A stretch of 64,000 nt of DNA from Brachybacterium sp. P6-10-X1 (GCF_001969445.1 NZ_CP017297.1:248001-312000); one strand, 5' to 3'; counted from the first letter of the stretch, positions 1 through 8,853 are shown. The notes: generated by a model not told the origin, from the letters alone. Translations and numbers: made by a program.

Positions 1-14
1 GAGGGTCGTCGTCA

Positions 15-1497
15 ATGGAGGGACTCTCGGCGGCCGAGACGATCCGGGTGCTGACGGGGTTGCGGGAACTGTCCTCGGCGATGGCGGCGGTCCAGGCCCG
101 GGCGCTGGTGCATCTGGAGGCGGCGGCGAAGGACGACGCGCTGGCGCGGGGCGAGAGGGGTCGGGCAGCGGTGAAGACAGCACGGTCGGAAGCATCGTTC
201 GCGCTGAAGGCGTCCCCTGCCGCAGCGGGACAGACGATGTCCAGCTCCCGGCGCCGGGTCGCCTCGATGCCGGGGACGGTCGCGGCCCTGTCGCGGGGAC
301 GGGCGTCACCGGCGGCCGCGCACCGGGTGGGCAAGGTCGTCGCCTCGGCCGGCCCGGCGCTGCGCAGTCAGGTCGATGAGATCCTCACGGAGCGTCTGGC
401 CGAGCTGGAGGGCTGCGGGGTCGAGGAGTGGGGCAGCGAGGCCGAGAAGGTCTTGCACGCCCTGGACCCCGAGGGGGCGGCGGGTCGGCACCTGCGCGCT
501 CATCAGCGGCGCTCGGTCACGATGCGGCGGGCGGAGGACGGGATGTGCACCCTGACCGCGCGGGTCAGCGCGATGGACGCGGCCCGGATCCGTAAACTGC
601 TGTCGCTGGGGGCGGAGAAGGCCCGGGCCGGAGGGGACCGGCGCGGTCACCAGCAGATCATGGCCGATCAGTTCGTCGACGTGATGCTGGACCATGGCGC
701 ACGCGAGGGGCCCGGCACAGTGGTGACGACGATGGAGATCGGGGTGATCATCACCGACCGGTCGCTGCTGGCCCCGGCCCATGCAGATGCGGTGGTGATC
801 GAGGGCGTGGGGTCGGTGCCGTACGAGCACGTGCGGGAGCAGCCCGGCGTTGAAGCTGGCGCTGCGGAACCTGTACATCGATCCCGAGGACGGGCAGCTG
901 GTCGCGGCCCAGTCCCGCTCGCGGGCGTTCCCGCCGGCCCTGTCGCGGTTCCTGCGGTGGTCTCACCTCACCTGCCGGGCACCGTACTGTGACGCGCCGA
1001 TCCGGCAGATCGACCACATCACCCCGCACTCCCGCGGTAGGGCGACGTCGCGGGACAACGGCAACAGCCTGTGCGCGGGGGACAACCAGAAGGAAGAAGT
1101 CGGCGTCACCGCACGGGTGATCACCGATGAGCAGGGCCGACGAGCCAGTGTGGAGTGGAGGAGCAGGTATGGGCAGAAAGCCCGCCGGGCGGGGCACAAC
1201 TTCGACCCGGTCGGTACCGCCCGCCACCGCCTGGCCCGACGCTCCGATCCCGGCGACCCCGCCACGACGGCGCGGACGCGGTGGACTCCCTGGATCATCG
1301 AAGGGTTGCACGGGCCGGTCCCCGCCAGGACCGGGACCACGGCCACCCTGGAACAGGGTCTGGACCGCCTCGGACGATCCCCGGCCGGCAGGCCTCACCA
1401 CGGCGGCAGCGGCTGGCCCGGATACCGCCGCTACCAGCTCACCGGCCGCACCGACCTCTCCTTCACCACCGACCACACTCCACCCCGGCACCCCTGA
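15..1497 (+). pseudogene. DUF222/HNH endonuclease-like gene, frameshifted
   Basis: Two reading frames together form one DUF222-HNH protein (the 13E12-repeat type that is multicopy in actinobacteria). The N-terminal DUF222 part reads from 15 to about 842. The HNH part continues in another frame from about 844 to the TGA ending at 1497. The join lies in a C run at 843-845; removing one base restores continuity (EHVREQ then PALKLALRNLY). The HNH core has CRAPYCD, IDHI and LCAGDN, but the last zinc Cys expected in an LCxxCN motif is replaced by Asp, which fits decay. The tail after about 1200 is low-complexity. No stop lies upstream in frame, so the true start may be outside the window. A sequencing error in the C run is the alternative explanation. 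Confidence 0.75.
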
Positions 1498-1617
1498 CCA
1501 GACACAGCGCGCGGCACGGGACGGCAGGACGCGAGGCATCATGCTCGGGTGGACACGAGCTCAGGGGCGGTCGCGGGCAGGCGGGCGTGGGCAGCGGGAG
1601 GCGGGGACTGAGCGCCG

Positions 1618-3510
1618 TCAGCCCACCAGGTCGGACAGCTCCAGCCAGCGCTCCTCGAGTCCCTCGATCTCGGCCTCGACCGCCCGCAGATCCTCGGTGA
1701 TCGTCTGCAGCCCCTGGTAATCGGACTGGTCATGCGCCGCAAGCTTCTCGTGGAGCGTCCCGGTCTGCCGGGACAGCTTCTCCATCCGACGCTCTACGGA
1801 GCTGAGCTCCTTCTGAGCGGAGCGCGCCTCGGCCCCGGAGAGAACCGGAGCGGCCGATCGGCCTCCGGCAGGCACACCGGTGTCGGCTCCCGCGGATGAT
1901 GCAGCCCCTCCCGGGGAGCGAGCAGAGCCGCCGTCCCGTGTCGGAGGCGACGTCGGCGCGCTCCCGCTCCCCGCGCCGCGTTCCGGTGCTGTTCCGGGAT
2001 TCGCCTCGGTCGCCTTGCGCAGCTCGATGTACTGCTCGACGCCGCCCGGCACGTGTCGCACCGTGCCGTCGAGCACCGCGTACTGGGTATCCGTGACGCG
2101 CTCGAGCAGGTAACGATCGTGGGAGACCACGATCAGCGGGCCCGGCCAGGTGTCCAGCAGATCCTCCATCGCGGCGAGCATGTCGGTGTCCATGTCGTTC
2201 GTCGGCTCGTCGAGCACCAGGATGTTGGGCTCCTCGAGCAGTGTCAGCAGCAGATCCAGTCGTCGCTGCTGACCACCGGAGAGCGCACCCACCAGCACCT
2301 TCTGATGGGCTGTGGTGAAGCCGAGGCGCTCCAGCAGCTGACCAGGGGAGACGTCGTCCTTGCCCGCGCGGTAGGAACTGCGATACCGGCCCACCACGTC
2401 GCTGACCCGCGAGTGCAGATGATCCTGCAAACCCTCGATCCGCTGCGACACCTGGCGCACCGTGACGGTCTTGCCGCGCTTGACGCGCCCGGCCTGCGGA
2501 GCGAGGTCCCCGGTGATCAGCGCGAGCAGCGTCGACTTCCCGGCGCCGTTCGGTCCGAGCACCCCGATACGGTCCGCCGGTCCGATGTGCAGCGTCACGT
2601 CGCGCAGCACCTGCACGTCCCCGTACCCCGCGTCGACATCGAGCACATCGATCACGTCCCGTCCCAGGCGCGAGGTGGCCAATTGGGTCAGCTCCACGGT
2701 GTCGCGCACCGGCGGTTCGTCGTCGATCAGCTCGTTCGCGGCATCGATCCGAAACTTCGGCTTCGACGTGCGGGCCGGGGCCCCGCGGCGCAGCCACGCG
2801 AGCTCCTTGCGCATCAGGTTCTGCCGTTTCGCCTCCGCGGCGGCGGCCTGACGGTCGCGCTCCACGCGCTGCAGCACGTAGGCGGCGTATCCGCCCTCGA
2901 AGGGCTCGACCACCCCGTCGTGCACCTCCCACATCCGGGTGCAGACCGCGTCGAGGAACCAGCGGTCATGGGTGATCACCACGAGTCCACCGTCCTTCGC
3001 GGTCCAGCGCCGGCGCAGATGCTCGGCGAGCCAGGCGATGCCCTCGACGTCGAGGTGGTTGGTGGGCTCGTCCAGCAGCAGCACGTCCCAGTCGCCGACC
3101 AGCAGCTCCGCCAGGTGCACCCGGCGCAGCTGGCCACCGGAGAGGTCCGCCAGCGGAGTCTCCAGGTCCAGCTCCTGGAGCAGACCGGCCAGGACGTCGC
3201 GGATCCGCGGATCGGAGGCCCATTCGTACGCGGGCCGCTCACCGACCACGCGCTGGCGGATCGTCGTGTCCTCGGTGGCTTCGTCCTGCTGGCTCAGGAC
3301 GCCGACGCGGACCCCGCCGCGCACGGTGACCCGGCCCGAGTCCGGGTCCTGGAGCCGAGCGAGCAGGCGCAGCAGCGTCGACTTGCCGTCGCCGTTGCGC
3401 CCGACCACGCCGATGCGGTCGCCCGCGTCGATCCCGAGGGTCACGTCCTCGAGCAGGACGCGGTCGGGCAGGGAGACGTGCAGGGACTGGGTGCCGAGCA
3501 GGTGGGCCAT
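1618..3510 (-). CDS. ABC-F family ATPase (Uup-like)
   Basis: A 630-residue protein with two ABC nucleotide-binding domains and no membrane segments, the ABC-F layout. These proteins act on the ribosome (translation-factor type) or protect it from antibiotics. Domain 1 has Walker A GRNGDGKST at residues 37-45, LSGGQ at 123-127 and the Walker B LLLDEPTNHLD. Domain 2 has Walker A GPNGAGKST near residue 320, a second LSGGQ and VLDEPTNDMD. After a Gly/Ser/Ala-rich linker the C-terminus is charged and helical (SSVERRMEKLSRQ onward), like the Uup coiled-coil DNA- or RNA-binding tail. The ATG at 3510 is preceded by a purine-rich AAGGA. It lies 121 bp downstream of a MarR gene on the same strand, so it could be that regulator's target; this is inference. 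A housekeeping Uup/EttA-like role is at least as likely as resistance. Confidence 0.9.
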   Translation of the reverse strand: MAHLLGTQSLHVSLPDRVLLEDVTLGIDAGDRIGVVGRNGDGKSTLLRLLARLQDPDSGRVTVRGGVRVGVLSQQDEATEDTTIRQRVVGERPAYEWASDPRIRDVLAGLLQELDLETPLADLSGGQLRRVHLAELLVGDWDVLLLDEPTNHLDVEGIAWLAEHLRRRWTAKDGGLVVITHDRWFLDAVCTRMWEVHDGVVEPFEGGYAAYVLQRVERDRQAAAAEAKRQNLMRKELAWLRRGAPARTSKPKFRIDAANELIDDEPPVRDTVELTQLATSRLGRDVIDVLDVDAGYGDVQVLRDVTLHIGPADRIGVLGPNGAGKSTLLALITGDLAPQAGRVKRGKTVTVRQVSQRIEGLQDHLHSRVSDVVGRYRSSYRAGKDDVSPGQLLERLGFTTAHQKVLVGALSGGQQRRLDLLLTLLEEPNILVLDEPTNDMDTDMLAAMEDLLDTWPGPLIVVSHDRYLLERVTDTQYAVLDGTVRHVPGGVEQYIELRKATEANPGTAPERGAGSGSAPTSPPTRDGGSARSPGGAASSAGADTGVPAGGRSAAPVLSGAEARSAQKELSSVERRMEKLSRQTGTLHEKLAAHDQSDYQGLQTITEDLRAVEAEIEGLEERWLELSDLVG

Positions 3511-3631
3511 TCAGAAGTGTCCTTCAGGAAGCAGTGGTGCCGAAGTGTGTGCAGGCGAGGTGGGTGCGGGCGAGGAGAGCATCGCGACCAGGAGACGACG
3601 CCGCGGCGGGCGCGGATCGCGACCGGCGCGA

Positions 3632-4171
3632 TCAGCCCTTCACGGGGTCGTCCACCTCGAAGGTCAGCAGCAGCGAGCGGAGGGTGTCGGCGAGCGCCGT
3701 GCGGCCATCGGCATCCAGGGGGCGCAGCAGGTCTCGCTCCGCCGCGAGCAGGCTTTCCATGGCGTCATCGACGCGACGGACCCCCTCCGGTTGCAGGCGG
3801 ACCTCGACGGCGCGTCCGTCTCGGGGACTGCGGTTCTTGCTGACCAGACCTCGGGCGACCAGTTTGTCGATGCGTGTGGTCATGGTGCCGCTGGTGACGA
3901 GCGTCTGCTGCATCAGAGCGCCGGGGGAGAGGGCGTCGTCGCCGCTGCGGCGCAGTGCGGAGAGCATGTCGAACTCCCAGCCCTCGAGGCCGGCGGCCGT
4001 GAACGAGTCGCGTCGCGCGGTCTCCAGGAATCGGGCCAGGCGGGAGATGCGGGAGAAGACGGCCAGCGGATCGGTGTCCAGGTCGCCGCGAGCCCGCTTC
4101 CAGCCCTCGATGATGCGGTCGACCTCGTCGAGGCGCGGCACGTCGGCGTCATCAGGGGTGGTGGTGGGCAT
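3632..4171 (-). CDS. MarR-family transcriptional regulator
   Basis: A 179-residue winged-helix protein. The N-terminal dimerisation helix (RIIEGWKRARGDLDTDP) is followed by the recognition region (LSPGALMQQTLVTSGTMTTRIDKLVARGLV) and the wing SPRDGRAVEVRL, a textbook MarR arrangement. MarR proteins repress nearby efflux, resistance or catabolic genes and release DNA on binding small aromatics. The ligand cannot be told from sequence. The start at 4171 is supported by TAGACT on the minus strand (4178-4183) ending 6 nt before the ATG, so the mRNA is probably leaderless. The downstream same-strand neighbour is the ABC-F gene; a TetR gene lies upstream. Confidence 0.88.
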   Translation of the reverse strand: MPTTTPDDADVPRLDEVDRIIEGWKRARGDLDTDPLAVFSRISRLARFLETARRDSFTAAGLEGWEFDMLSALRRSGDDALSPGALMQQTLVTSGTMTTRIDKLVARGLVSKNRSPRDGRAVEVRLQPEGVRRVDDAMESLLAAERDLLRPLDADGRTALADTLRSLLLTFEVDDPVKG

Positions 4172-4177
4172 GCGGTG

Positions 4178-4183
4178 AGTCTA
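4178..4183 (-). promoter_or_regulatory. -10 element, leaderless start of the MarR gene
   Basis: TAGACT on the minus strand ends 6 nt before the ATG at 4171. There is no room for a ribosome-binding site, so transcription probably begins at or next to the start codon. No clear -35 is seen. Confidence 0.5.
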
Positions 4184-4248
4184 GGGCGCGCTCCGTGCGA
4201 GAGGGAGGGTGGGTCGCTCTGGCGTGGTCCGTGACACCGTCCGTGCGC

Positions 4249-4896
4249 TCAGCCCCGGGAGTCGACGCGCAGCGAGGGCTCCTTCTGCAGTGCCCCGAGC
4301 CCGTACCAGGACAGGTTCACCATGCGCGCGGCGACGACCTCCTTCGCCGGCTGGCGGGACTCCAGCCACCATTGGCCCGTGTACGCGACCATCCCCACCA
4401 GCATCTGCGCGTACATCGTCGCATCCTGGGTGGGGTAGGAATGCAGGCGCAGCTGGGCGGCGAGGATCTCCTCGACCCGCTGCGCGACGTCGGTCAGCAG
4501 CGAGGAGAAGGTGCCGCCGGTCTGGCTGACGGGGGAGTCCCGCACCAGGATCCGGAACCCGTCCTCGTTCTCGTCGATGTAGGCCAGGAACGCGGTCGCG
4601 GTCCGCTCCATGAGCAGTCGTGGATGAGTGCGCTGATCGCGCAGGGCGTGCCCGAGCGCGGCCAGCAGGGTGGAGACCTCGCGATCGACGACGACCGCGT
4701 ACAGCCCTTCCTTGCCCCCCAAGTGCTCGTAGACGATCGGCTTGGAGACCGTCGCGCGGGCGGCGATCTCCTCGACGCTGGCCATGTCGAAGCCCTTCTC
4801 GGCGAAGACCTGCCGTCCCACCGCCACGAGCTGCTCGCGTCGTTCCCGTCCCGTCATCCGGGTCGACCGGCCGCGGGGGCCACTGCTGTCCGCCAT
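4249..4896 (-). CDS. TetR-family transcriptional regulator
   Basis: A 215-residue protein. The N-terminal TetR helix-turn-helix (RREQLVAVGRQVFAEKGFD, then ASVEEIAARATVSKPIVYEH) lies at about residues 17-65, followed by the all-helical ligand domain with the WW motif in YTGQWWLESR. The frame stays open upstream through the tRNA, but the ATG at 4896 is the natural family start; it is preceded on its strand by GAGACT and 6 nt, a weaker version of the leaderless pattern seen elsewhere here. A TetR gene (Rv1019) also sits in the glmU-mfd region of M. tuberculosis, so this is probably a conserved member of the block. The effector and targets are unknown. Confidence 0.88.
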   Translation of the reverse strand: MADSSGPRGRSTRMTGRERREQLVAVGRQVFAEKGFDMASVEEIAARATVSKPIVYEHLGGKEGLYAVVVDREVSTLLAALGHALRDQRTHPRLLMERTATAFLAYIDENEDGFRILVRDSPVSQTGGTFSSLLTDVAQRVEEILAAQLRLHSYPTQDATMYAQMLVGMVAYTGQWWLESRQPAKEVVAARMVNLSWYGLGALQKEPSLRVDSRG

Positions 4897-5063
4897 GGCG
4901 CGAGTCTCCCACAGGCGTGGCCAGCACCACCCGGACTCCGCGCTGATCCTGTCCGTGGGCCGGGAGGCGGACGTTAGGCTTCTGGTGCGTGCTCGATGCC
5001 CTCGCCCCGCCCGTCGACCCCTCGGACGTCGACGGCGGTCGGTCGGCGGTGCCGCAGCCGCGG

Positions 5064-5135
5064 TCCGCCATGGTGTAATCGGCAACACCTCAGATTTTGG
5101 TTCTGAAGTTTCAGGTTCGAATCCTGATGGCGGAA
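5064..5135 (+). tRNA. tRNA-Gln (anticodon TTG)
   Basis: A 72-nt cloverleaf. Acceptor arms TCCGCCA (5064-5070) and TGGCGGA (5128-5134) pair fully. The anticodon stem TCAGA/TCTGA encloses a 7-nt loop with TTG at 5097-5099, reading CAA. The T arm has the GGTTCGAATCC signature at 5114-5124. No CCA is encoded. It ends about 60 bp before glmU, an arrangement common in actinobacteria, so co-transcription with glmU is possible. Confidence 0.95.
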
Positions 5136-5197
5136 CGCTCACCGCCCCGGAGGCGGTGTCGCCGCACAACACCCGTCGATCCCGAGGAGCTGCCGAC

Positions 5198-6697
5198 GTG
5201 GAATCCCCCGCACCAGCCGCTGTCATCGTTCTGGCCGCAGGCGCCGGGACCCGTATGAAGTCCCGGAAGCCGAAGGTGCTCCACGAGATCGGAGGCAGAT
5301 CCCTCCTCGTGCATGCGGTCACCGCCGCTGAGGGCACCAGCCCCTCCGAGCTGGTCGTCGTGCTCCGCCATGAGCGCGAGCGGGTCGCCGAGCACCTCGC
5401 CGAGCATGCCTCCGAGGTGACCGTCGCCGACCAGGACGAGATGCCGGGCACCGGTCGCGCCGTCCAGTGCGGCCTCGAGCAGGTCGCCGCCGGCGCGGGC
5501 ACGGTCCTGGTCACCTACGGCGATGTGCCGCTGCTGGATCCGGCGACGCTGCGGGAGCTGGTCGGCGCGCACGAGGGTGCGGGTGCTGCCGTGACCGTGC
5601 TGACCGCTCGTGTCCCCGATCCCAGCGGGTACGGCCGCATCCTGCGCAGCGACGACGGCTCCGAGGTGCTCGGCATCGTCGAGCACAAGGACGCGACGGA
5701 GGCTGAGCGGGGGATCGACGAGATCAACTCCGGCATCTATGCCTTCGACCTGGCCGTCCTGCGCGACGCGCTCGGTCGGATCGGCACGGACAACGTGCAG
5801 GGGGAGATGTACCTGACCGATGTGCTGTCGATCGCCCGCCGCGACGGGCGTTCCGTGCACGCGGTGGTGACCGACGACGTGATGATGGTCGAGGGGGTCA
5901 ACGACCGCGTCCAGCTCGCCCAGCTCGGCGCCGAGATGAACCGTCGAACCCTCGAGCGCCATATGCGCGCCGGGGTCACCATCGTCGATCCCTCGACCAC
6001 CTGGATCGATGCCGATGTCTCGATCGCCCAGGACGCAGTGATCCTGCCGGGCGTCCAGCTGCACGGTGCCACCGACATCGGCGAGGACGCGCTGATCGGC
6101 CCGGACACCACCCTGCGCGACACCGAGGTCGGGGCCGGCGCCGAGGTGGTCCGCACCCACGCGGTGCTCGCCGTGATCGGCGCGGAGGCGAACGTCGGTC
6201 CCTTCACGTACCTGCGGGCCGGCACCGACCTCGGGACGGCGGGCAAGATCGGCGGATTCGTCGAGACCAAGAACGCGAAGATCGGACCCGGCGCGAAGGT
6301 CCCGCACCTGAGCTACGTGGGCGACGCCGAGATCGGCGAGGGCACCAATATCGGAGCGGGCACGATCGTCGCCAACTACGACGGCGTGACGAAGAACCGC
6401 ACCACCGTCGGCAAGCACGTGCGCGTCGGTGCCGACAACGTGCTGGTGGCACCCGTGGCGATCGGCGACGGTGCGGCCACCGGCGCAGGCACCACCGTGC
6501 GCAAGGACGTCGCCCCAGGGGCTCTGGGGGTGAACGCGGTCTCGCAGCGGAACGTGGAAGGATGGACCCTGCGACGCCGCGCGGGGACCGCGGCCGAGGA
6601 CGCGGCACGCGCCGCCCTGGACTCGGCGGAACGGTCCGCTGCCGATGCGCCGGCCAGCACAGACGCCGAGGAGCACAAGGAGCACGAGCAGCGATGA
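5198..6697 (+). CDS. glmU: Bifunctional UDP-GlcNAc pyrophosphorylase / glucosamine-1-phosphate N-acetyltransferase
   Basis: This 499-residue enzyme makes UDP-GlcNAc for peptidoglycan. The C-terminal domain acetylates glucosamine-1-phosphate with acetyl-CoA and the N-terminal domain transfers UMP from UTP. The uridyltransferase signature LAAGAGTRMKS is at residues 12-22, with GTGRAVQ and TYGDVPLL following. From about residue 260 a left-handed beta-helix of hexapeptide repeats carries PHLSYVGDAEIG (catalytic His) and NIGAGTIVANYDG. The GTG start at 5198 follows GAGGAG at about 5183-5188; earlier in-frame starts would run through the tRNA. The C-terminus has a short charged disordered tail. The stop overlaps the prs start in ATGA, so the two are translationally coupled. 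Confidence 0.97.
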   Translation: MESPAPAAVIVLAAGAGTRMKSRKPKVLHEIGGRSLLVHAVTAAEGTSPSELVVVLRHERERVAEHLAEHASEVTVADQDEMPGTGRAVQCGLEQVAAGAGTVLVTYGDVPLLDPATLRELVGAHEGAGAAVTVLTARVPDPSGYGRILRSDDGSEVLGIVEHKDATEAERGIDEINSGIYAFDLAVLRDALGRIGTDNVQGEMYLTDVLSIARRDGRSVHAVVTDDVMMVEGVNDRVQLAQLGAEMNRRTLERHMRAGVTIVDPSTTWIDADVSIAQDAVILPGVQLHGATDIGEDALIGPDTTLRDTEVGAGAEVVRTHAVLAVIGAEANVGPFTYLRAGTDLGTAGKIGGFVETKNAKIGPGAKVPHLSYVGDAEIGEGTNIGAGTIVANYDGVTKNRTTVGKHVRVGADNVLVAPVAIGDGAATGAGTTVRKDVAPGALGVNAVSQRNVEGWTLRRRAGTAAEDAARAALDSAERSAADAPASTDAEEHKEHEQR

Positions 6698-7674
6698 GCG
6701 GAATCGTCACCACAGGGGAGAAGCGACTGGTCCTCGCCTCGGGCAGGGCCCACCCGGTCCTCGCCCAGGAGGTCGCCGACGAGCTCGGCGTCGAGGTGCT
6801 CCCCATGGATGCCTGGGACTTCGCCAACGGGGAGATCTACGTGCGCTACGGCGAGTCCGTGCGGGGCACCGACGTCTTCGTGCTGCAGTCCCATCCCGCG
6901 CCCATCAACACCTGGGTGATGGAGCACCTGATCATGATCGACGCGCTCAAGCGCGCATCTGCCAAGCGGATCACCGCGATCTCCCCGAGCTTCCCGTACG
7001 CCCGTCAGGACAAGAAGCACCGCGGGCGCGAGCCGATCTCCGCCCGGCTGGTCGCGGACATGTACGAGACCGCCGGGATCGACCGCATGATCTCCGTCGA
7101 CCTCCACGCCCCGCAGGTGCAGGGTTACTTCAATCGGCCGCTCGACCACCTGATGGCACTGCCGATCCTCGCCGCCTACATCCAGGAGAACTACGGCGAG
7201 GAGGACATCGCCGTGGTCTCCCCGGATGCCGGCCGGATCCGCGTGGCCGAGCAGTGGGCGAAGAAGCTCGGCGGTGTGAACCTCGCCTTCATCCACAAGT
7301 CGCGCGACCCGGAGAAGCCCAATCAGGCCGTCGCCAAGCGCGTGATCGGTGACGTCGAGGGCAAGACCTGCATCCTGGTCGACGACATGATCGACACCGC
7401 CGGCACCATCGTGCAGGCCTCGGACGCCCTGCTCGCCAACGGGGCGGACTCGGTCATCATCGCGACCACCCACGCGATCCTCTCGGATCCCGCGACGGAG
7501 CGCCTCAAGTCCAGCGCGGTGCGTGAGATCGTCTGCACCAACACACTGCCGGTGCCGGCGGAGAAGCAGTTCGACCGTCTCACCCAGCTGTCGATCGCGC
7601 CGCTGCTGGCGCGGGCGATCCGTGCGGTCTTCGACGACGGCTCGGTCACCAGCCTCTTCGACGGCGAGGTCTGA
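6694..7674 (+). CDS. prs: Ribose-phosphate pyrophosphokinase (PRPP synthetase)
   Basis: A 326-residue enzyme converting ribose-5-phosphate and ATP to PRPP, the precursor of nucleotides, NAD, His and Trp. Diagnostic motifs are FANGEIYVRYGESVRG, the ATP-binding PYARQDKKHRGREP, the DLHAPQVQGYF metal/ribose site and the PRPP loop CILVDDMIDTAGT near residues 228-240. Length matches class I enzymes. The ATG at 6694 overlaps the glmU stop. glmU-prs is the usual actinobacterial order and links UDP-sugar and nucleotide supply. Oddly, the last Val codon and the TGA are also the first bases of a 55-bp tandem repeat array that follows. Confidence 0.97.
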   Translation: MSGIVTTGEKRLVLASGRAHPVLAQEVADELGVEVLPMDAWDFANGEIYVRYGESVRGTDVFVLQSHPAPINTWVMEHLIMIDALKRASAKRITAISPSFPYARQDKKHRGREPISARLVADMYETAGIDRMISVDLHAPQVQGYFNRPLDHLMALPILAAYIQENYGEEDIAVVSPDAGRIRVAEQWAKKLGGVNLAFIHKSRDPEKPNQAVAKRVIGDVEGKTCILVDDMIDTAGTIVQASDALLANGADSVIIATTHAILSDPATERLKSSAVREIVCTNTLPVPAEKQFDRLTQLSIAPLLARAIRAVFDDGSVTSLFDGEV

Positions 7675-7916
7675 TCGACGTGCTGCGAGCTTGCGAGCGG
7701 TAGGAGATCTGACAGGGAGCACGGTCTGATCGACGTGCTGCGAGCTTGCGAGCGGTAGGAGATCTGACAGGGAGCACGGTCTGATCGACGTGCTGCGAGC
7801 TTGCGAGCGGTAGGAGATCTGACAGGGGAGCATGGTCTGATCGACGTGCTGCGAGCTTGCGAGCGGTGGGAGATCGGGCAAGAGAGCACGGTCTGATCGA
7901 CGTGCTGCGAGCTTGC
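7669..7916 (+). repeat. 55-bp tandem repeat array, 4 full copies and one partial
   Basis: Head-to-tail copies start at 7669, 7724, 7779, 7835 and 7891. Copies 1-2 are 55 bp, copies 3-4 are 56 bp, and the fifth stops after 26 bp at 7916. Copies 1 and 2 are identical; copy 3 differs slightly at its end and copy 4 in its second half. Each opens with GTCTGATCGACGTGCTGCGA and contains GCGAGCTTGCGAGC and, except copy 4, AGATCT. There are no unique spacers, so it is not CRISPR. Copy 1 includes the final Val codon and TGA of prs. Antisense translation gives a repeated LASSQHVDQT-like peptide, which I regard as an artefact. Confidence 0.92.
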
Positions 7917-8226
7917 CCATCGAGTGCGGCCCTGGCACCTCTCCCGTCGGTGGAGGGGTTCCCGAGGTCGCACTCTTTGCACGAGGGAGCCGCTTGCACG
8001 AGGGAGGCCGCCGCGAGTCGCACGACGGAGAGCGCACCGCGATCGTCGTCACGTCCGCGTCGGCGCCGCAGACTCGGCGTGCTAATCTCACCGGGTCACT
8101 TCGGCGAGGGAGCGGGCACGAGCCCGCTCCGTGATCGACGCGGTGCGGATCTCCGGGAGCTCGTGCTCCCTGTGCCCCGTGGCGTCGCTCATCGTCGAGC
8201 ACCTGCCACCACGAGGAGCACCCATC
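7917..8226 (+). promoter_or_regulatory. rplY upstream region: -10 candidate and 5' leader with two hairpins
   Basis: This 310-bp stretch has no gene. A -10-like TAATCT lies at 8083-8088 without a good -35. Two GC hairpins follow: GGAGCGGGC-ACGA-GCCCGCTCC (8109-8130) and GGGAGC-TCGT-GCTCCC (8155-8170). CTCGTG (8160-8165), inside the second hairpin, is also complementary to CACGAG (8210-8215), which overlaps the Shine-Dalgarno sequence at about 8213-8218. That would allow two exclusive folds and control of L25 translation. The structures are seen in the sequence; the regulation is inference. Confidence 0.4.
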
Positions 8227-8853
8227 ATGGCTGAGAAGCTGAACGTCGAACTGCGCGAGGACTTCGGCAAGGGCGCTGCGCGCCGACTCCGCGCCGAGCA
8301 GCGCATCCCCGCCGTCCTGTACGGCCACGGCGAGGCCCCGCTGCACCTGTCGCTGCCGAACCACGAGACCGCTCTGGCCGCGCGCAACCCCAACGCGCTG
8401 CTCGAGCTCGCCCTCGCCGACGGCACCCAGCACCTGGCTCTGATCAAGGAGATCCAGCGTCACCCGCTCCAGCGGAGCCTGACCCATCTCGACCTCATCA
8501 CCGTCCGTCGCGGCGAGAAGGTCGAGGTCGACATCCCGGTCATCCTGTCCGGCGACCCCGTCGCCCCCGCCATCGCCATGGTCGACCTGCAGACGATCAC
8601 CCTCTCCGTCGACGCGCTCCGCGTGCCCGAGCACATCGAGATCTCGGTCGAGGAGGCGGAGGACGGATACCAGCTCTTCGCCGGCGACGTCATCCTGCCC
8701 GGCGACGCCGAGCTGGTCACCGATGCCGAGATCCTCGTCGCCTCCGTCGCGATGCCGCGCATCGAGGTCGAGCCCGAGGAGTCCGAGGAGGACGCCGAGG
8801 AGTCGGCCGAGGAAAGCTCCGAGGAGTCCGAGGAGGACGCCGAGAAGGAGTGA
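8227..8853 (+). CDS. rplY: 50S ribosomal protein L25 (general stress protein Ctc type)
   Basis: A 208-residue two-domain L25/TL5/Ctc protein that binds 5S rRNA in the large subunit. The N-terminal L25 domain (residues 4-95) has the characteristic GKGAARRLRAEQRIPAVLYG and LIKEIQRHPL. The C-terminal Ctc beta domain follows (VEVDIPVILSGDP, then ITLSVDALRVPEHIE). The end is a very acidic Glu/Ser/Asp tail of about 35 residues, typical of actinobacterial L25. ATG at 8227 follows GAGGAG at 8213-8218. It sits between prs and pth as in M. tuberculosis. A structured leader and a downstream hairpin suggest its own transcription unit. Confidence 0.96.
   Translation: MAEKLNVELREDFGKGAARRLRAEQRIPAVLYGHGEAPLHLSLPNHETALAARNPNALLELALADGTQHLALIKEIQRHPLQRSLTHLDLITVRRGEKVEVDIPVILSGDPVAPAIAMVDLQTITLSVDALRVPEHIEISVEEAEDGYQLFAGDVILPGDAELVTDAEILVASVAMPRIEVEPEESEEDAEESAEESSEESEEDAEKE

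Noticed and set aside
840..850. Programmed ribosomal frameshift in the HNH gene
   Set aside because: No slippery heptamer, stop or pseudoknot context is evident, and the HNH motif is itself damaged.
4249..5514. A 421-residue version of the TetR gene
   Set aside because: The extension runs antisense through tRNA-Gln and into glmU; the ATG at 4896 matches the family start.
5111..6685. Long antisense frames over glmU, mfd, the steB-murJ region and other genes
   Set aside because: Such frames are a side effect of high GC3 in the real genes; they show no domains and no ribosome-binding sites.
7669..7916. CRISPR array
   Set aside because: Repeats are head-to-tail without spacers, and there are no cas genes.
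7323..8023. Antisense proteins with repeated SSQHVDQT-like peptides
   Set aside because: They are translations of the tandem repeats and of the prs antisense strand, with no start signal or family match.
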